From the NCBI RefSeq assembly GCF_003026455.1, contig NZ_PYMB01000021.1:25961-89960 (forward strand): DNA of 64,000 nucleotides, given 5' to 3'. The notes beneath the pieces were generated by a model, which saw nothing but the letters and a program-made list of their open reading frames with translations, was not told where the DNA came from and did no database searches. Source of the stretch: Photobacterium rosenbergii (GTDB taxonomy: Bacteria; Pseudomonadota; Gammaproteobacteria; Enterobacterales; Vibrionaceae). How positions within the stretch are numbered: position 1 is the first letter of the stretch; the number at the start of each line of letters is the position of its first letter. This document shows, in pieces, positions 50,762 to 59,752 of the stretch. The translations under genes and the position numbers were made by a program.

Positions 50762-51182
50762 GCATTCACAGGCACTGGATAGATTTCGTCAGATCCGTCA
50801 GGGCGAGTTGGAAAAGCTCGGCCAGCAGTACCAGCAAAAGCAGCAAGACAGTGCCAATCACTTGCAAAAACTCGAACAACTTGATGAGCTTTATGATTCT
50901 TGTCAGGTAGTTGCCGGTGAAACGGCACTGGCCTGGCATAACCGTTTTGCCCTTCGTGATCACCTCAAGCACCTGACAGAAATCCAGAGCCAAACCTTGG
51001 CGCTGTCTAAAGCTGAAGAGGCTAGCCTTAAACACCATGTTACCCAGCAGCACGTGAAAGTGAAAAGTCTTGATAATGTGATTGATAAGCGCCGTCAGCA
51101 TCACGAAAGACAGGTAGCGAGAAGTGAGCAAAAGCTGATGGATGAGATGGCGATGCAACGGTTCATCCGGTCTAATTATTGA
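50754..51182 (+). CDS. fliJ: Export chaperone-escort FliJ
   Basis: A 142-aa, wholly coiled-coil protein in the fliJ position. It starts at a TTG (50754), with a strong AGGAG 8 bases upstream; no ATG is available near the N-terminus. It would escort substrates and link FliI to FlhA. Identity rests on position, length and helix character, since FliJ sequences are poorly conserved. Last of motY-lafK-fliEFGHIJ. Confidence 0.85.
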   Translation: MAKHSQALDRFRQIRQGELEKLGQQYQQKQQDSANHLQKLEQLDELYDSCQVVAGETALAWHNRFALRDHLKHLTEIQSQTLALSKAEEASLKHHVTQQHVKVKSLDNVIDKRRQHHERQVARSEQKLMDEMAMQRFIRSNY

Positions 51183-51222
51183 TAGTGAATGGTGATAAAC
51201 CTCACACGTCAGGACTAAAATT

Positions 51223-51258
51223 ACAAAAACGCCACAGCACCTGCTGTGGCGTTTTTGT
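51223..51258. terminator. Bidirectional terminator fliJ/flgN
   Basis: ACAAAAACGCCACAGC-ACCT-GCTGTGGCGTTTTTGT, a 16-bp stem with A and T runs at either end between convergent operons. Confidence 0.92.
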
Positions 51259-51278
51259 TTTATTCGATCTGCTAGCAG

Positions 51279-51713
51279 CTAAAGCGGCTGGTACGTCGCT
51301 TCACTTTCTTGATGCAGGACCTGGCCGAGTATTTCCTGCTGCATACTGAGCAGACGGCTGTTGCGGTCATTTTGTTCCATACAGCTGTGAACCAGGTCTT
51401 TTAGTTCACACCATTTATGGTCGATAGGTTTTCGGTATTGGTTCGGAAGGGCAGAGATCAGGCGGTTGACACTGTCCGGTGAGCTTTTCATACCAAGTTG
51501 TTCCAGCAACCAACTTCGGTGATCAGCGCGCTGTTGTAATTGAGCTATCAGCTTTTGATGTGGCCCTGTCATCGCCGTGAGTTTATCGCTGTTGCGGTGC
51601 AGCATATTGTGATGCTGCACCTTCAACAGTTGATGGAGCTTTTGGTAATCAGCCAGATCAAGATTGATATCTTGGATAAAAGCCTTGATCACTGACGCGG
51701 GTTTTTGGCTCAT
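51279..51713 (-). CDS. flgN: Export chaperone FlgN
   Basis: A 144-aa helical cytoplasmic protein in the flgN position, expected to be the chaperone for FlgK and FlgL. The ATG at 51713 has GGAAG 9 bases upstream; a TTG three codons earlier lacks spacing. The sequence (F-I-Q-D-I-N-L-D-L-A-D-Y-Q-K-L-H, M-L-H-R-N-S-D-K-L) fits the loose FlgN pattern. Confidence 0.8.
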   Translation of the reverse strand: MSQKPASVIKAFIQDINLDLADYQKLHQLLKVQHHNMLHRNSDKLTAMTGPHQKLIAQLQQRADHRSWLLEQLGMKSSPDSVNRLISALPNQYRKPIDHKWCELKDLVHSCMEQNDRNSRLLSMQQEILGQVLHQESEATYQPL

Positions 51714-51751
51714 GGTATTCAACTTCCGTCGTGTAATGATGTCGTCTTGGA

Positions 51752-52060
51752 TTAATCGCGACGGTGGGCACCGCGGATGCTGGCAGCCAGCCCATCGAGG
51801 TCGACCTCGTAATTGCCACTAGCAAGCAAGGTGCGGATCTCGTTGACCTTGACCATATCCACATCAGGGATACGTTTTAGCTCCTGCTGGAGATTATCCA
51901 AGCTTTGGGCCTGCGGGCTGACATCTGCACTTGGCTTGGTCACTGATGCGACCGGCGCAGGTGAGGTTGATACTTCTTTGCTGCTTGCTTCTGGCGTTTT
52001 CTGAGGTTGGCTCTGAGCTGCTGTGGCTAGCTGCAAACCTGCTTTAGTTGACTCGATCAT
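51752..52060 (-). CDS. flgM: Anti-sigma-28 factor FlgM
   Basis: A 102-aa protein with a disordered N-terminal half rich in S, P, A and Q, and a C-terminal helix pair typical of FlgM (I-P-D-V-D-M-V-K-V-N-E-I-R-T-L-L-A-S-G-N-Y-E-V-D). It holds the lateral sigma-28 inactive until the hook is complete and is then exported. AGGAG precedes the ATG. Confidence 0.92.
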   Translation of the reverse strand: MIESTKAGLQLATAAQSQPQKTPEASSKEVSTSPAPVASVTKPSADVSPQAQSLDNLQQELKRIPDVDMVKVNEIRTLLASGNYEVDLDGLAASIRGAHRRD

Positions 52061-52129
52061 GGCAGTTCTCCTGACTTCTTCTCCGATACTTTGATTAAAC
52101 GACCAAGCCGGCTGTGAGATTAAATCAAA

Positions 52130-52897
52130 TTAGAAAAGCGTGGTGACCAGCCCAGTCCTGGCTATCGTTGCTTGGATCACCTTGCCGGAGCTGTTGTTCC
52201 TCACCCGTATTTGTTGTTCTTCATACCCACCTTCGAGGGCAACTCCCTGCATATTGGCACTGAACTGTCCGTTGCTGGCTTGGATAATCACAGTGTCTCC
52301 GGCAGAGACCATGTAGGCCGGGCTAAGATGCGATGGAGATAGTTGCTGGTCGCGGCGGATTTGCCTCAGGGCACGTAAGCCAATATAGCCCTGTTTTGAG
52401 GCGAAGAATTCACGGTTGATGGTGGCAATATCGGTTGGTTTGAGAACGATGTCATTATCGGTGATAACGGCATCCTTGCTCAGGGTCTTGGCAGCAAAAG
52501 CAACCGGTATTGTGATACCCACATCGGCTTGCACAGTGATCTGCCACGGTTCGGTTTGGCTACAACGGGCCGAAAAGCGCAGGCGGCCAGCAGGGTAACG
52601 GCGCCGGTCGATACGCTCGATATCTAATGGGGTGTAGCATGCCTCGAGCCGCTGGCTTCCGCTCGGTAGCCTCAGCGAAATGTCGGGTTGGGCTGGTGGC
52701 CAATGATGCTGTGCCGCAGCATGCTTTACCTCTTGCTCGATGGCGCGAGTGACTTGGCTTTGTATTTGATTTTCGACGTTGGTATGTCCGGACTTGTCCT
52801 CAGTGGCTTGGGCCGAAGCAACGGGGTGGGTTCCGAGCAATATAAATAACAGAGCCATGGTTACCACAGCTCGAGCGTCTTGTGTCAAGTTTACCAT
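52130..52897 (-). CDS. flgA: P-ring assembly chaperone FlgA
   Basis: A 255-aa periplasmic protein. A signal peptide ends near A-S-A-Q-A, and the SAF domain (P-V-A-F-A-A-K-T-L-S-K-D-A-V-I-T-D-N-D-I) and the C-terminal beta domain (V-S-A-G-D-T-V-I-I) are clear. It helps FlgI form the P-ring. First gene of flgAMN (minus), divergent from flgB; both share a 200-base control region. Confidence 0.9.
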   Translation of the reverse strand: MVNLTQDARAVVTMALLFILLGTHPVASAQATEDKSGHTNVENQIQSQVTRAIEQEVKHAAAQHHWPPAQPDISLRLPSGSQRLEACYTPLDIERIDRRRYPAGRLRFSARCSQTEPWQITVQADVGITIPVAFAAKTLSKDAVITDNDIVLKPTDIATINREFFASKQGYIGLRALRQIRRDQQLSPSHLSPAYMVSAGDTVIIQASNGQFSANMQGVALEGGYEEQQIRVRNNSSGKVIQATIARTGLVTTLF

Positions 52898-52928
52898 TTA
52901 GTGTGTTCCATTTCGTTTTGTCCTTGGT

Positions 52929-52990
52929 GCGGAATGGCTTCCGCTTTGCTGTTTCCGCCTGCCTTCCCGTGGCGGAAGTGGCGCTTCCGC
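52929..52990. promoter_or_regulatory. Cluster of GCGGAA/TTCCGC half-sites
   Basis: Five half-sites in 62 bases: GCGGAA 52929, TTCCGC 52939, TTCCGCC 52953, GGCGGAA 52971, TTCCGC 52985, partly as inverted pairs. They lie 50-111 bases upstream of the sigma-54-like promoter of flgB, where an activator such as LafK would bind. They could also form RNA hairpins if transcribed. Confidence 0.5.
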
Positions 52991-53039
52991 TGGCTCGGTC
53001 TTTCTGTTTTATTTTCTTTTAAATCAACAAAATAAAAGT

Positions 53040-53054
53040 TGGCACGATAATTGT
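53040..53054 (+). promoter_or_regulatory. Sigma-54-like promoter of the flgB operon
   Basis: TGGCAC-GATAA-TTGT. The -24 element is perfect; the -12 element has TTGT for TTGC. Start would be near 53066, leaving a leader of about 35 bases before flgB. LafK is the expected activator. Confidence 0.6.
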
Positions 53055-53099
53055 TTGTGAGACTCCAGATTTTAGAATTCTTGCAATCAAGGACACCAA

Positions 53100-53468
53100 A
53101 TGGGAATCAACTTTGACAAGGCCCTCGGCATTCACCCGCACACTTTAAACCTTCGTACCGAGCGTGCCAAGGTGCTGGCGGGTAACCTGGCTAATGTCGA
53201 CACTCCGGGGTTCAAAGCACGCGATTTTGATTTTCAGGCAGCGATTGCTTCTGTTGAAGCGCAGCAGCGTCAGTACGGCCAGGTTCAGTCGCAAACGTCT
53301 CCAGCACTGCAATTCCGTAATCCTTATAACAACACAATGGACGGTAATACCGTTGAATTGGGGGTAGAGCAGGCTCATTACGCTCAGAACGCGATGGATT
53401 TCGAAACCAGCCTGACTTTTTTGAACATGAAATTCCAAGGGCTGGCGACAGCTATTCAAGGACAGTAA
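53100..53468 (+). CDS. flgB: Proximal rod protein FlgB
   Basis: A 122-aa rod protein. The N-terminal D0 signature L-A-N-V-D-T-P-G-F-K-A-R-D-F is clear, as is the C-terminal helix (H-Y-A-Q-N-A-M-D-F-E-T-S-L-T-F-L). AAGGAC precedes the ATG. First gene of the rod-hook operon. Confidence 0.95.
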   Translation: MGINFDKALGIHPHTLNLRTERAKVLAGNLANVDTPGFKARDFDFQAAIASVEAQQRQYGQVQSQTSPALQFRNPYNNTMDGNTVELGVEQAHYAQNAMDFETSLTFLNMKFQGLATAIQGQ

Positions 53469-53474
53469 CCCGTT

Positions 53475-53897
53475 ATGTCATTTAGTGAAATTTACCAAAT
53501 CGCCGGTTCGGCTATGACTGCGCAAACCATGCGCCTTAATACCATTGCCAGTAACTTGGCCAATGCTGATGCCGGCTCAACCACGGAAGCAGGAACGTAC
53601 CGCAGCCATAAGCCGGTGTTCGCCACTGTGTATGAAAACAGTCAGTTCCAGGCCAGCCAGCGTGCTGGTGCCCGCGTTCAAATCATGGATGTCGTGCCTG
53701 TCGAAGGTGAGCTTGATCGCCGGTACGAGCCTGGTAACCCGATAGCAGATGCCGACGGTTACGTGTTCTATCCCAACGTGGATGTGGTGTCGGAAATGGC
53801 AGATATGATGTCGGCCTCACGCAGCTTTGAAACCAGTGTTGATGTTCTGGGGCGTGCGCGAAGCATGCAGCAGGGTTTGTTGAAACTAGGCCAGTAA
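53475..53897 (+). CDS. flgC: Proximal rod protein FlgC
   Basis: A 140-aa rod protein with the S-N-L-A-N-A-D signature and the C-terminal V-D-V-V-S-E-M-A-D-M-M-S-A-S-R-S-F-E block (usual N-V-D-V-V-x-E-M). The distance to flgB is 6 bases. Confidence 0.95.
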   Translation: MSFSEIYQIAGSAMTAQTMRLNTIASNLANADAGSTTEAGTYRSHKPVFATVYENSQFQASQRAGARVQIMDVVPVEGELDRRYEPGNPIADADGYVFYPNVDVVSEMADMMSASRSFETSVDVLGRARSMQQGLLKLGQ

Positions 53898-53906
53898 GGG
53901 ATCGCG

Positions 53907-54623
53907 ATGAGTACTCCATATGTCACCAATAGCGGCGGTGCGACCACAAGTAGTGGACACGATCCAATTGCCAGTAATGGCCAGCAGGACAACACATTCC
54001 TGACTTTGATGATTGCCCAGATCCAGAATCAGACCCCGTTAGATCCGCTGGATACAACCCAGTTCATGACCCAGCTGGCACAGATGACCCAGGTCGAGAC
54101 CATGCAGAACATGAACAATACCGTGGTTAACCAAATGGTGCTGTTGGATAACATCCAGGTGCTGACTACCGCTGGCATGGTCGGCCAAGATGTTCGGGTG
54201 ATCACCGATACCCTGGAGCTGGAAGGCAACCCGCTGGATGCCGTCATTGAGCTAGATAGCCTGGTTGATGATCTCAAGGTTGAGATCCGCAATGACGCTG
54301 GCGAGCTGGTTGAAACCATCGAATTAGGTGCCAACAGCGAGGGCGAAGTGGCCTTTGTGATTGACCCTGAGGCATTGGGTCTAAAAGACGGTCAGTACGA
54401 TCTGAGCGTGGTCACCAGTGATACCGACTATAAGCCGGATGTCATGGTGGCTGGCACTATCGAGAAAATGCGTATTCCGCCAGGTGGCGGCTCACCGGAA
54501 TTCTTGATTGGTGGCGTCGGCTATGTGCCTTTCTTCAACGTCAACCAATATGGCGAATCAAACAGCGGTGGCGATAACGGCCCCGAGCCCACTCCTTTAT
54601 TTACGTTGGCTGGCCGCCGATAG
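53907..54623 (+). CDS. flgD: Hook cap scaffold FlgD
   Basis: 238 aa. The N-terminal region holds the FlgD signature F-L-T-L-M-I-A-Q-I-Q-N-Q-T-P-L-D-P. A middle tudor-like and fibronectin-like domain follow. FlgD caps the growing hook. Confidence 0.94.
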   Translation: MSTPYVTNSGGATTSSGHDPIASNGQQDNTFLTLMIAQIQNQTPLDPLDTTQFMTQLAQMTQVETMQNMNNTVVNQMVLLDNIQVLTTAGMVGQDVRVITDTLELEGNPLDAVIELDSLVDDLKVEIRNDAGELVETIELGANSEGEVAFVIDPEALGLKDGQYDLSVVTSDTDYKPDVMVAGTIEKMRIPPGGGSPEFLIGGVGYVPFFNVNQYGESNSGGDNGPEPTPLFTLAGRR

Positions 54624-54660
54624 CGGCCCGCAAAAACTAGGTTAGCAAGAGAAAAATATA

Positions 54661-55875
54661 ATGAGCTTTAACATTGCAATGAGTGGTTTGAATACCACCT
54701 CTCAGGAATTGAACACTATCAGTAACAACATCGCTAACGTCTCAACCGTTGGCTTTAAATCATCCCGTGCTGAATTCGCGGCACTGATGAACGGCGGCAT
54801 GGGCGGTGGTGTTGAACTTGCGAGCCTTTCCCAGTCATTCAACGACGGTGCATTTAGTATGACAGGCCGCACTACCGACCTTGCGATTGGTGGTAACGGC
54901 ATGTTCGTTCTGCAGGGTGAAGACGGTAGCTACACCTATACCCGTGCCGGGATGTTCCAGCAAGACAAAGACAACTATCTGGTCAACAGCGCAGGTCTGC
55001 GCCTGCAGGGCTACACCACGGATAATAACGGTAATCTGCAAACGGGCTCGATGGGCGACCTTCAGGTATCGACAGGCTCGGTTCCTGCTAAAGCGACTGA
55101 CCGAGTAGATTTCCAAGCTAATCTTGATGCCGGTGCATCACCGATCCTCGACGAAGATGGCAACCGCATTGCGTTTGATCCGGAAGACAGCGACAGCTTC
55201 AACTCTTCCTACACCACAACGGTATATGACTCTTTGGGCAATGAACACACCCTGACCCAGTACTTCGTGAAAACCGGTGAAAACGAGTGGGAAGTACATT
55301 ACGCGATGAATGGTGAGGTCATGGTTGATGCTGATGAAAACCCAATCAGCGAAGCATTGGAATTTGATGACAGCGGTAAGCTGGTTGCGCCAACAGGCAA
55401 CATCAACCTGACGTTTGCCCCGGAAGGTGCCGCTGAGATGAACATTGCCCTTTCTATGTCGGGGACGACTCAGTTCGGCAGTGAATTTGCCGTATCAACC
55501 AACCGCAGCAATGGCCACAGTGCCGGTGAGCTGACCGGGATCACCATCGACGAAGACGGTATGGTGTTTGCCAACTACAGCAATGGTGAGCAAATGCTGC
55601 AGGGTCAGGTGGTACTGGCAGACTTCCCGAATACGGGCGGCTTGATGCAGACTGGTAATACTGGCTGGAGCGCGACTCAGGCTTCGGGCCAGCCACTGAT
55701 TGGCGCGCCGGGTACAGGGACGCTAGGTGGCCTTTACTCTGGTTACATCGAGGAGTCCAACGTTGACTTGACTGGTGAACTGGTCGGCCTGATGACAGCC
55801 CAGCGTAACTACCAAGCCAATGCCCAGTCGCTGTCCACCCAGCAGCAACTGACCCAAGTGCTGTTCAACATGTAA
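54661..55875 (+). CDS. flgE: Hook protein FlgE
   Basis: 404 aa with the N-terminal S-N-N-I-A-N-V-S-T-V-G-F-K, F-N-D-G-A-F-S-M-T-G-R-T-T-D and the C-terminal Y-I-E-E-S-N-V-D-L-T-G-E-L. The insert domains are acidic (D-E-D-G-N, D-A-D-E-N-P). It builds the universal joint. Confidence 0.95.
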   Translation: MSFNIAMSGLNTTSQELNTISNNIANVSTVGFKSSRAEFAALMNGGMGGGVELASLSQSFNDGAFSMTGRTTDLAIGGNGMFVLQGEDGSYTYTRAGMFQQDKDNYLVNSAGLRLQGYTTDNNGNLQTGSMGDLQVSTGSVPAKATDRVDFQANLDAGASPILDEDGNRIAFDPEDSDSFNSSYTTTVYDSLGNEHTLTQYFVKTGENEWEVHYAMNGEVMVDADENPISEALEFDDSGKLVAPTGNINLTFAPEGAAEMNIALSMSGTTQFGSEFAVSTNRSNGHSAGELTGITIDEDGMVFANYSNGEQMLQGQVVLADFPNTGGLMQTGNTGWSATQASGQPLIGAPGTGTLGGLYSGYIEESNVDLTGELVGLMTAQRNYQANAQSLSTQQQLTQVLFNM

Positions 55876-55885
55876 GGGCATTAGC

Positions 55886-56617
55886 GTGGATCGTTTGATT
55901 TATACCGCAGCAAGCGGGGCGGGCCGGGTATTCAATGCCCAGCAGGTGCGCGCCAATAACCTAGCCAATATCAATACCCATGGCTTCCGTGCCGACATGG
56001 AGCGCGCCCAGGCGTATGCCGTGCAGGGCAATGGCTTCGACAGCCGCACCATGGTTCAGGCCCAGTCGGCAGGTACCCGTTTTGATGCTGCCGAGCTACA
56101 AACTACAGGGCGTGAGCTTGATCTGGCAATTCGTGGTGATGGCTTTTTTACCGTTCAGTTACCCGATGGCGATGAGGCTTACACCCGCTCGGGGGCCATT
56201 GAGCGCACTGAAGAGGGTGACCTGCATATTGGTGGACTGCCGGTATTGGCTGACGGCGGTGATGTGGTGAATGTCCCGCTTTATAGCAGCATCGAGTTTG
56301 GTGATAACGGCTTAATCAATATTGTTCCTGAAGGGGAAGTACTGGCGGTGGAAGTTGCCCGCCTCAAACTGGTAAACCCTGAGGTACAAGAGCTTGGCAA
56401 GTTGGAGAATGGCCTTTTTGTGACCAATGACCGTGAGCCGCTTAATGATGATGAGACCGTGATGATGGTGTCGGGCTTTTTGGAGCAGAGCAACGTGGTG
56501 GCCGTTGAAGAAATGGTGGCCTCAATGCAGCTTAGCCGCAACTTCGAGATGCAGCTGAAGATGATGCAGACCGCAGAAAAAATTGCAGAAGCAGGCAATC
56601 GCCTGATCAGAGCGTAA
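55886..56617 (+). CDS. flgF: Proximal rod protein FlgF
   Basis: A 243-aa rod protein that begins with GTG (55886), giving M-D-R-L-I-Y-T-A-A-S-G-A-G-R, the typical FlgF start. The A-N-N-L-A-N-I-N-T-H-G-F-R-A-D and C-terminal E-Q-S-N-V-V-A-V-E-E-M blocks follow. Confidence 0.94.
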   Translation: MDRLIYTAASGAGRVFNAQQVRANNLANINTHGFRADMERAQAYAVQGNGFDSRTMVQAQSAGTRFDAAELQTTGRELDLAIRGDGFFTVQLPDGDEAYTRSGAIERTEEGDLHIGGLPVLADGGDVVNVPLYSSIEFGDNGLINIVPEGEVLAVEVARLKLVNPEVQELGKLENGLFVTNDREPLNDDETVMMVSGFLEQSNVVAVEEMVASMQLSRNFEMQLKMMQTAEKIAEAGNRLIRA

Positions 56618-56626
56618 GGATAAGAG

Positions 56627-57412
56627 ATGAACGCAGCACTATGGATCAGTAAAACCGGTTTGGCCGCCCAAGACACCAAGATGGCGACCATTTCCAACAA
56701 CCTAGCCAACGTCAACACCGTTGGCTATAAGCGCGACCGCGTCGCGTTTGAAGATCTGTTCTATCAAATCCAGCGCCAGCCGGGGGCGATGGCCGATGAG
56801 ATCAACGAACTGCCAACCGGAATCCAGCTTGGATCGGGGGTGCGTGTTGTAGGCACCCAGAAGGTCTTTACCGAGGGTATGTACCAAACCACCAACCAGA
56901 GCTTGGATGTGGCCATTGACGGTAAGGGCTTCTTTGAGCTGGAGACCCCGGACGGTGAGCAGGCATTCACCCGTAACGGCCAGTTCCACCTGAACTCAGA
57001 TGGCCTACTGGTCAATACCCAGGGCTTGCCGCTGGCGCAGCAAATCCAGGTGCCAGAAGATGCCGAGACTATCACTATCGGCAGTGACGGTATCGTCTCG
57101 GTCAAGGTTGCCAACGACGATATGCCGCAGGAAATCGGCCAGATCACCTTGGCTAACTTTATTAATCCGGCCGGTCTTGAAGCCATGGGCGGAAACCTAT
57201 TCCGAGCAACCGCCTCTAGTGGCGAGATCATCGATGGCATTGCCGGTGAAGGTGCCTTTGGTCAGCTTAAACAAGGTGTGCTGGAAGGCTCTAACGTCCA
57301 GGTGGTGGAGGAAATGGTCGATATGATCACCACCCAGCGTGGTTACGAGATGAATGCCAAGGCCCTGTCTTCTGCTGACGAAATGCTGCAGTACGTTTCT
57401 CAGGTACTGTAA
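56627..57412 (+). CDS. flgG: Distal rod protein FlgG
   Basis: A 261-aa, strongly conserved distal rod protein: S-N-N-L-A-N-V-N-T-V-G-Y-K, Q-L-G-S-G-V-R-V-V-G-T-Q-K-like region (I-Q-L-G-S-G-V-R-V) and C-terminal E-G-S-N-V-Q-V-V-E-E-M. RBS: AAGGA. Confidence 0.96.
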   Translation: MNAALWISKTGLAAQDTKMATISNNLANVNTVGYKRDRVAFEDLFYQIQRQPGAMADEINELPTGIQLGSGVRVVGTQKVFTEGMYQTTNQSLDVAIDGKGFFELETPDGEQAFTRNGQFHLNSDGLLVNTQGLPLAQQIQVPEDAETITIGSDGIVSVKVANDDMPQEIGQITLANFINPAGLEAMGGNLFRATASSGEIIDGIAGEGAFGQLKQGVLEGSNVQVVEEMVDMITTQRGYEMNAKALSSADEMLQYVSQVL

Positions 57413-57415
57413 GTT

Positions 57416-58114
57416 ATGGCCGGATTGACAAAAGTTAACACTGTTAGACGTCTGGGAGCATGGCTGGCGGCTATGCTCTTGGCCGGTTGCTCGTCGACCC
57501 CCTCCTTGATTGATGAGCGCCCAGCGCCTGATGATCTGGACTACGCGCCGCCGATGCTCGACTACTCGCTGCCGGATGCCCGCAGTGGCTCGGTTTACCG
57601 TGACGGATATATGTGGACCTTGTTTCAGGACCGCCGTGCCTACCGGGTCGGCGACATGCTGACCGTCTCGCTGGATGAAGATACCCGTTCGAGCAAGCAG
57701 GCCAATACCAACTTTGGCAAGAATGCCAGTGGTGGCCTGATGGGCAGCTTCTCGAGTAATTCAAACAGCGGCAGTGCCGGGGCTGATATCTCGGGAGAAC
57801 GTGATTTCCGCGGTAGTTCGGCCAGTTCGCAACGTAACTCCTTGAGCGGCTCGATTACGGTCATGGTGCACGAAGTGCTGCCTAATGGAGTGCTGCGAAT
57901 CAAGGGTGAAAAATGGATTCGCCTCAACCAAGGCGATGAGTTTATCCGTCTTGATGGCCTGGTGCGGGTCGATGATATCGACAACGGTAACCAGATCTCC
58001 TCCCAGCGAGTCGGTGATGCCCGCATTGCCTATTCGCAAAGTGGTGTACTGGCCGATGCTAATGAGGCCGGCTGGTTGACCAAGCTGTTTGTCAATCCGC
58101 TGTTCCCACTCTAA
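57416..58114 (+). CDS. flgH: L-ring lipoprotein FlgH
   Basis: 232 aa. A lipobox L-L-A-G-C at about residues 20-24 shows it is a lipoprotein. The core Y-R-V-G-D-M-L-T-V-S-L-D-E-D and L-R-I-K-G-E-K-W-I-R-L-N-Q-G fit FlgH. It forms the outer-membrane bushing. Confidence 0.94.
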   Translation: MAGLTKVNTVRRLGAWLAAMLLAGCSSTPSLIDERPAPDDLDYAPPMLDYSLPDARSGSVYRDGYMWTLFQDRRAYRVGDMLTVSLDEDTRSSKQANTNFGKNASGGLMGSFSSNSNSGSAGADISGERDFRGSSASSQRNSLSGSITVMVHEVLPNGVLRIKGEKWIRLNQGDEFIRLDGLVRVDDIDNGNQISSQRVGDARIAYSQSGVLADANEAGWLTKLFVNPLFPL

Positions 58115-58123
58115 CGAGGCATT

Positions 58124-59245
58124 ATGTTTAAGCAACTTATCATTTTACTGGCGGTGTTGGTGGTGCCTTTCATGTTTGTAGAAACAGCCAGTGCCGAAAC
58201 CAATGAGCGTCACCTGATTGACTTAGTGGATATCCAAGGGCTGAGAGACAACCAGTTAATCGGCTATGGCCTAGTGGTTGGTCTCGATGGTACGGGAGAT
58301 CGCAACCAGGTGAAGTTCACCAGCCAGTCGGTTACCAACATGCTGCGTCAGTTTGGCTTGCAGCTGCCGGATAATATCGACCCGAAATTGCGTAACGTCG
58401 CCGCGGTAAGCGTACATGCATCAATTCCGCCTTTAGCGGGGCCGGGGCAGACTATCGATGTCACGGTGTCATCGATTGGTGATGCTAAGAGCCTGCGCGG
58501 GGGCAGTCTGGTCATGACGCCGCTTCGTGCTATCGATGGCCAGATTTACGCAGTTGCTCAAGGGAGCCTGGTTGTAGCCGGTGTGAAAGCCGAAGGTCGT
58601 TCTGGTTCCAGTATTACCGTCAATGTGCCAACTACAGGGCGTATTCCGGGCGGGGCGATTGTCGAGGAAGAAATTCCTTCTGATTTTGTCAGCCAGCCGA
58701 AAGTGACACTGAACTTGCTGCGCCCGAACTTCACTACCGCACGCAATATCTCGCGCCAGATTGACGACACTTTTGGTCCGGATACCGCGATGGCAGTCAG
58801 CAATGCCCGGGTGGAGGTGTCGGCGCCGAAGGATTTCGAGCAGCGGGTGATTTTCATGTCGATGCTGGAAGATATGACCGTCGATATTGGCCGCCAACGT
58901 GCAAGGGTCGTCTTTAATAGCCGTACCGGTACTGTTGTGGTGGGGAACGGCGTGCGCATTGGCCGTGCGGCAGTGAGTCACGGTAACCTGACAGTGACGA
59001 TTGCTGAGTCGTTTAACGTTAGCCAGCCGAATGCGTTTGGCGGCGGTAATACTGTTGTAACGCCGGAATCGGACTTGAATATCAGCCACGAGAGAAACCC
59101 GATGTTTATCTGGCCGGAAGGGGTTGAGCTGGAAACCATTGTGTCAGCAGTAAACAGCCTGGGCGCCTCTCCCGACGACTTGATTGCCATTTTGCAGGCA
59201 CTCCATTCATCCGGTGCACTGGATGCGGAACTGGTCGTGATTTAA
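58124..59245 (+). CDS. flgI: P-ring protein FlgI
   Basis: 373 aa with a signal peptide ending near A-S-A-E. G-Y-G-L-V-V-G-L-D-G-T-G-D, S-V-T-N-M-L and the C-terminal L-G-A-S-P-D-D-L-I-A-I-L-Q-A-L are diagnostic. It forms the peptidoglycan ring with help from FlgA. Confidence 0.95.
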   Translation: MFKQLIILLAVLVVPFMFVETASAETNERHLIDLVDIQGLRDNQLIGYGLVVGLDGTGDRNQVKFTSQSVTNMLRQFGLQLPDNIDPKLRNVAAVSVHASIPPLAGPGQTIDVTVSSIGDAKSLRGGSLVMTPLRAIDGQIYAVAQGSLVVAGVKAEGRSGSSITVNVPTTGRIPGGAIVEEEIPSDFVSQPKVTLNLLRPNFTTARNISRQIDDTFGPDTAMAVSNARVEVSAPKDFEQRVIFMSMLEDMTVDIGRQRARVVFNSRTGTVVVGNGVRIGRAAVSHGNLTVTIAESFNVSQPNAFGGGNTVVTPESDLNISHERNPMFIWPEGVELETIVSAVNSLGASPDDLIAILQALHSSGALDAELVVI

Positions 59246-59254
59246 GGACAAGCA

Positions 59255-59752
59255 ATGACAGTAACAGTTTTACCGGTGAACACCATGGCGCTGCAGCCGA
59301 TGGCAACCAGCCGGATCGCCACCAATCCTCATACAGGAACGGTGACCACCTTCGATAGCCGCCAACTGGCAGAGCTCAAAGCCAGTGGTGACCAGCAGCA
59401 GGCTATCCAGACAGTCGCCGAGCAGTTTGAGTCCCTGTTTTTGCAAATGGTGCTCAAGCAAATGCGCAAGGCGAGTGAAGCCCTCAATGCCGATGACGAT
59501 AACGCTTTGTTTGGCAGCCGTGAGCACAAAACCTACCAGGAGTTTTTCGATGGGCAAATCGCCATTGAAATGTCGAAAAGCCAGCTAGGGTTGGCGGAAG
59601 TCATTGTCCGTCAACTCGGTGGTGAAGAAGGGTTTAAGGATGCCAGCAACGAGGTCGCTTTAACTTCGGGTAAGGCAGAGCAAGGTCCGCTCGCGGGCAG
59701 CGCATTTAGCCAGTCTTTGCTGCATTTCAACCGTGAGGGCACTAACGCATGA
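59255..59752 (+). CDS. flgJ: Short FlgJ: rod-binding domain only
   Basis: 165 aa, against 313 aa in E. coli FlgJ. The N-terminal rod-scaffold domain is present (A-E-Q-F-E-S-L-F-L-Q-M-V-L-K-Q-M-R-K-A, E-M-S-K-S-Q-L-G-L-A-E). The C-terminal glucosaminidase domain that opens the cell wall is entirely missing, with no sign of a frameshift. It overlaps flgK by 4 bases. Some other enzyme must clear peptidoglycan for this rod. Confidence 0.9.
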   Translation: MTVTVLPVNTMALQPMATSRIATNPHTGTVTTFDSRQLAELKASGDQQQAIQTVAEQFESLFLQMVLKQMRKASEALNADDDNALFGSREHKTYQEFFDGQIAIEMSKSQLGLAEVIVRQLGGEEGFKDASNEVALTSGKAEQGPLAGSAFSQSLLHFNREGTNA

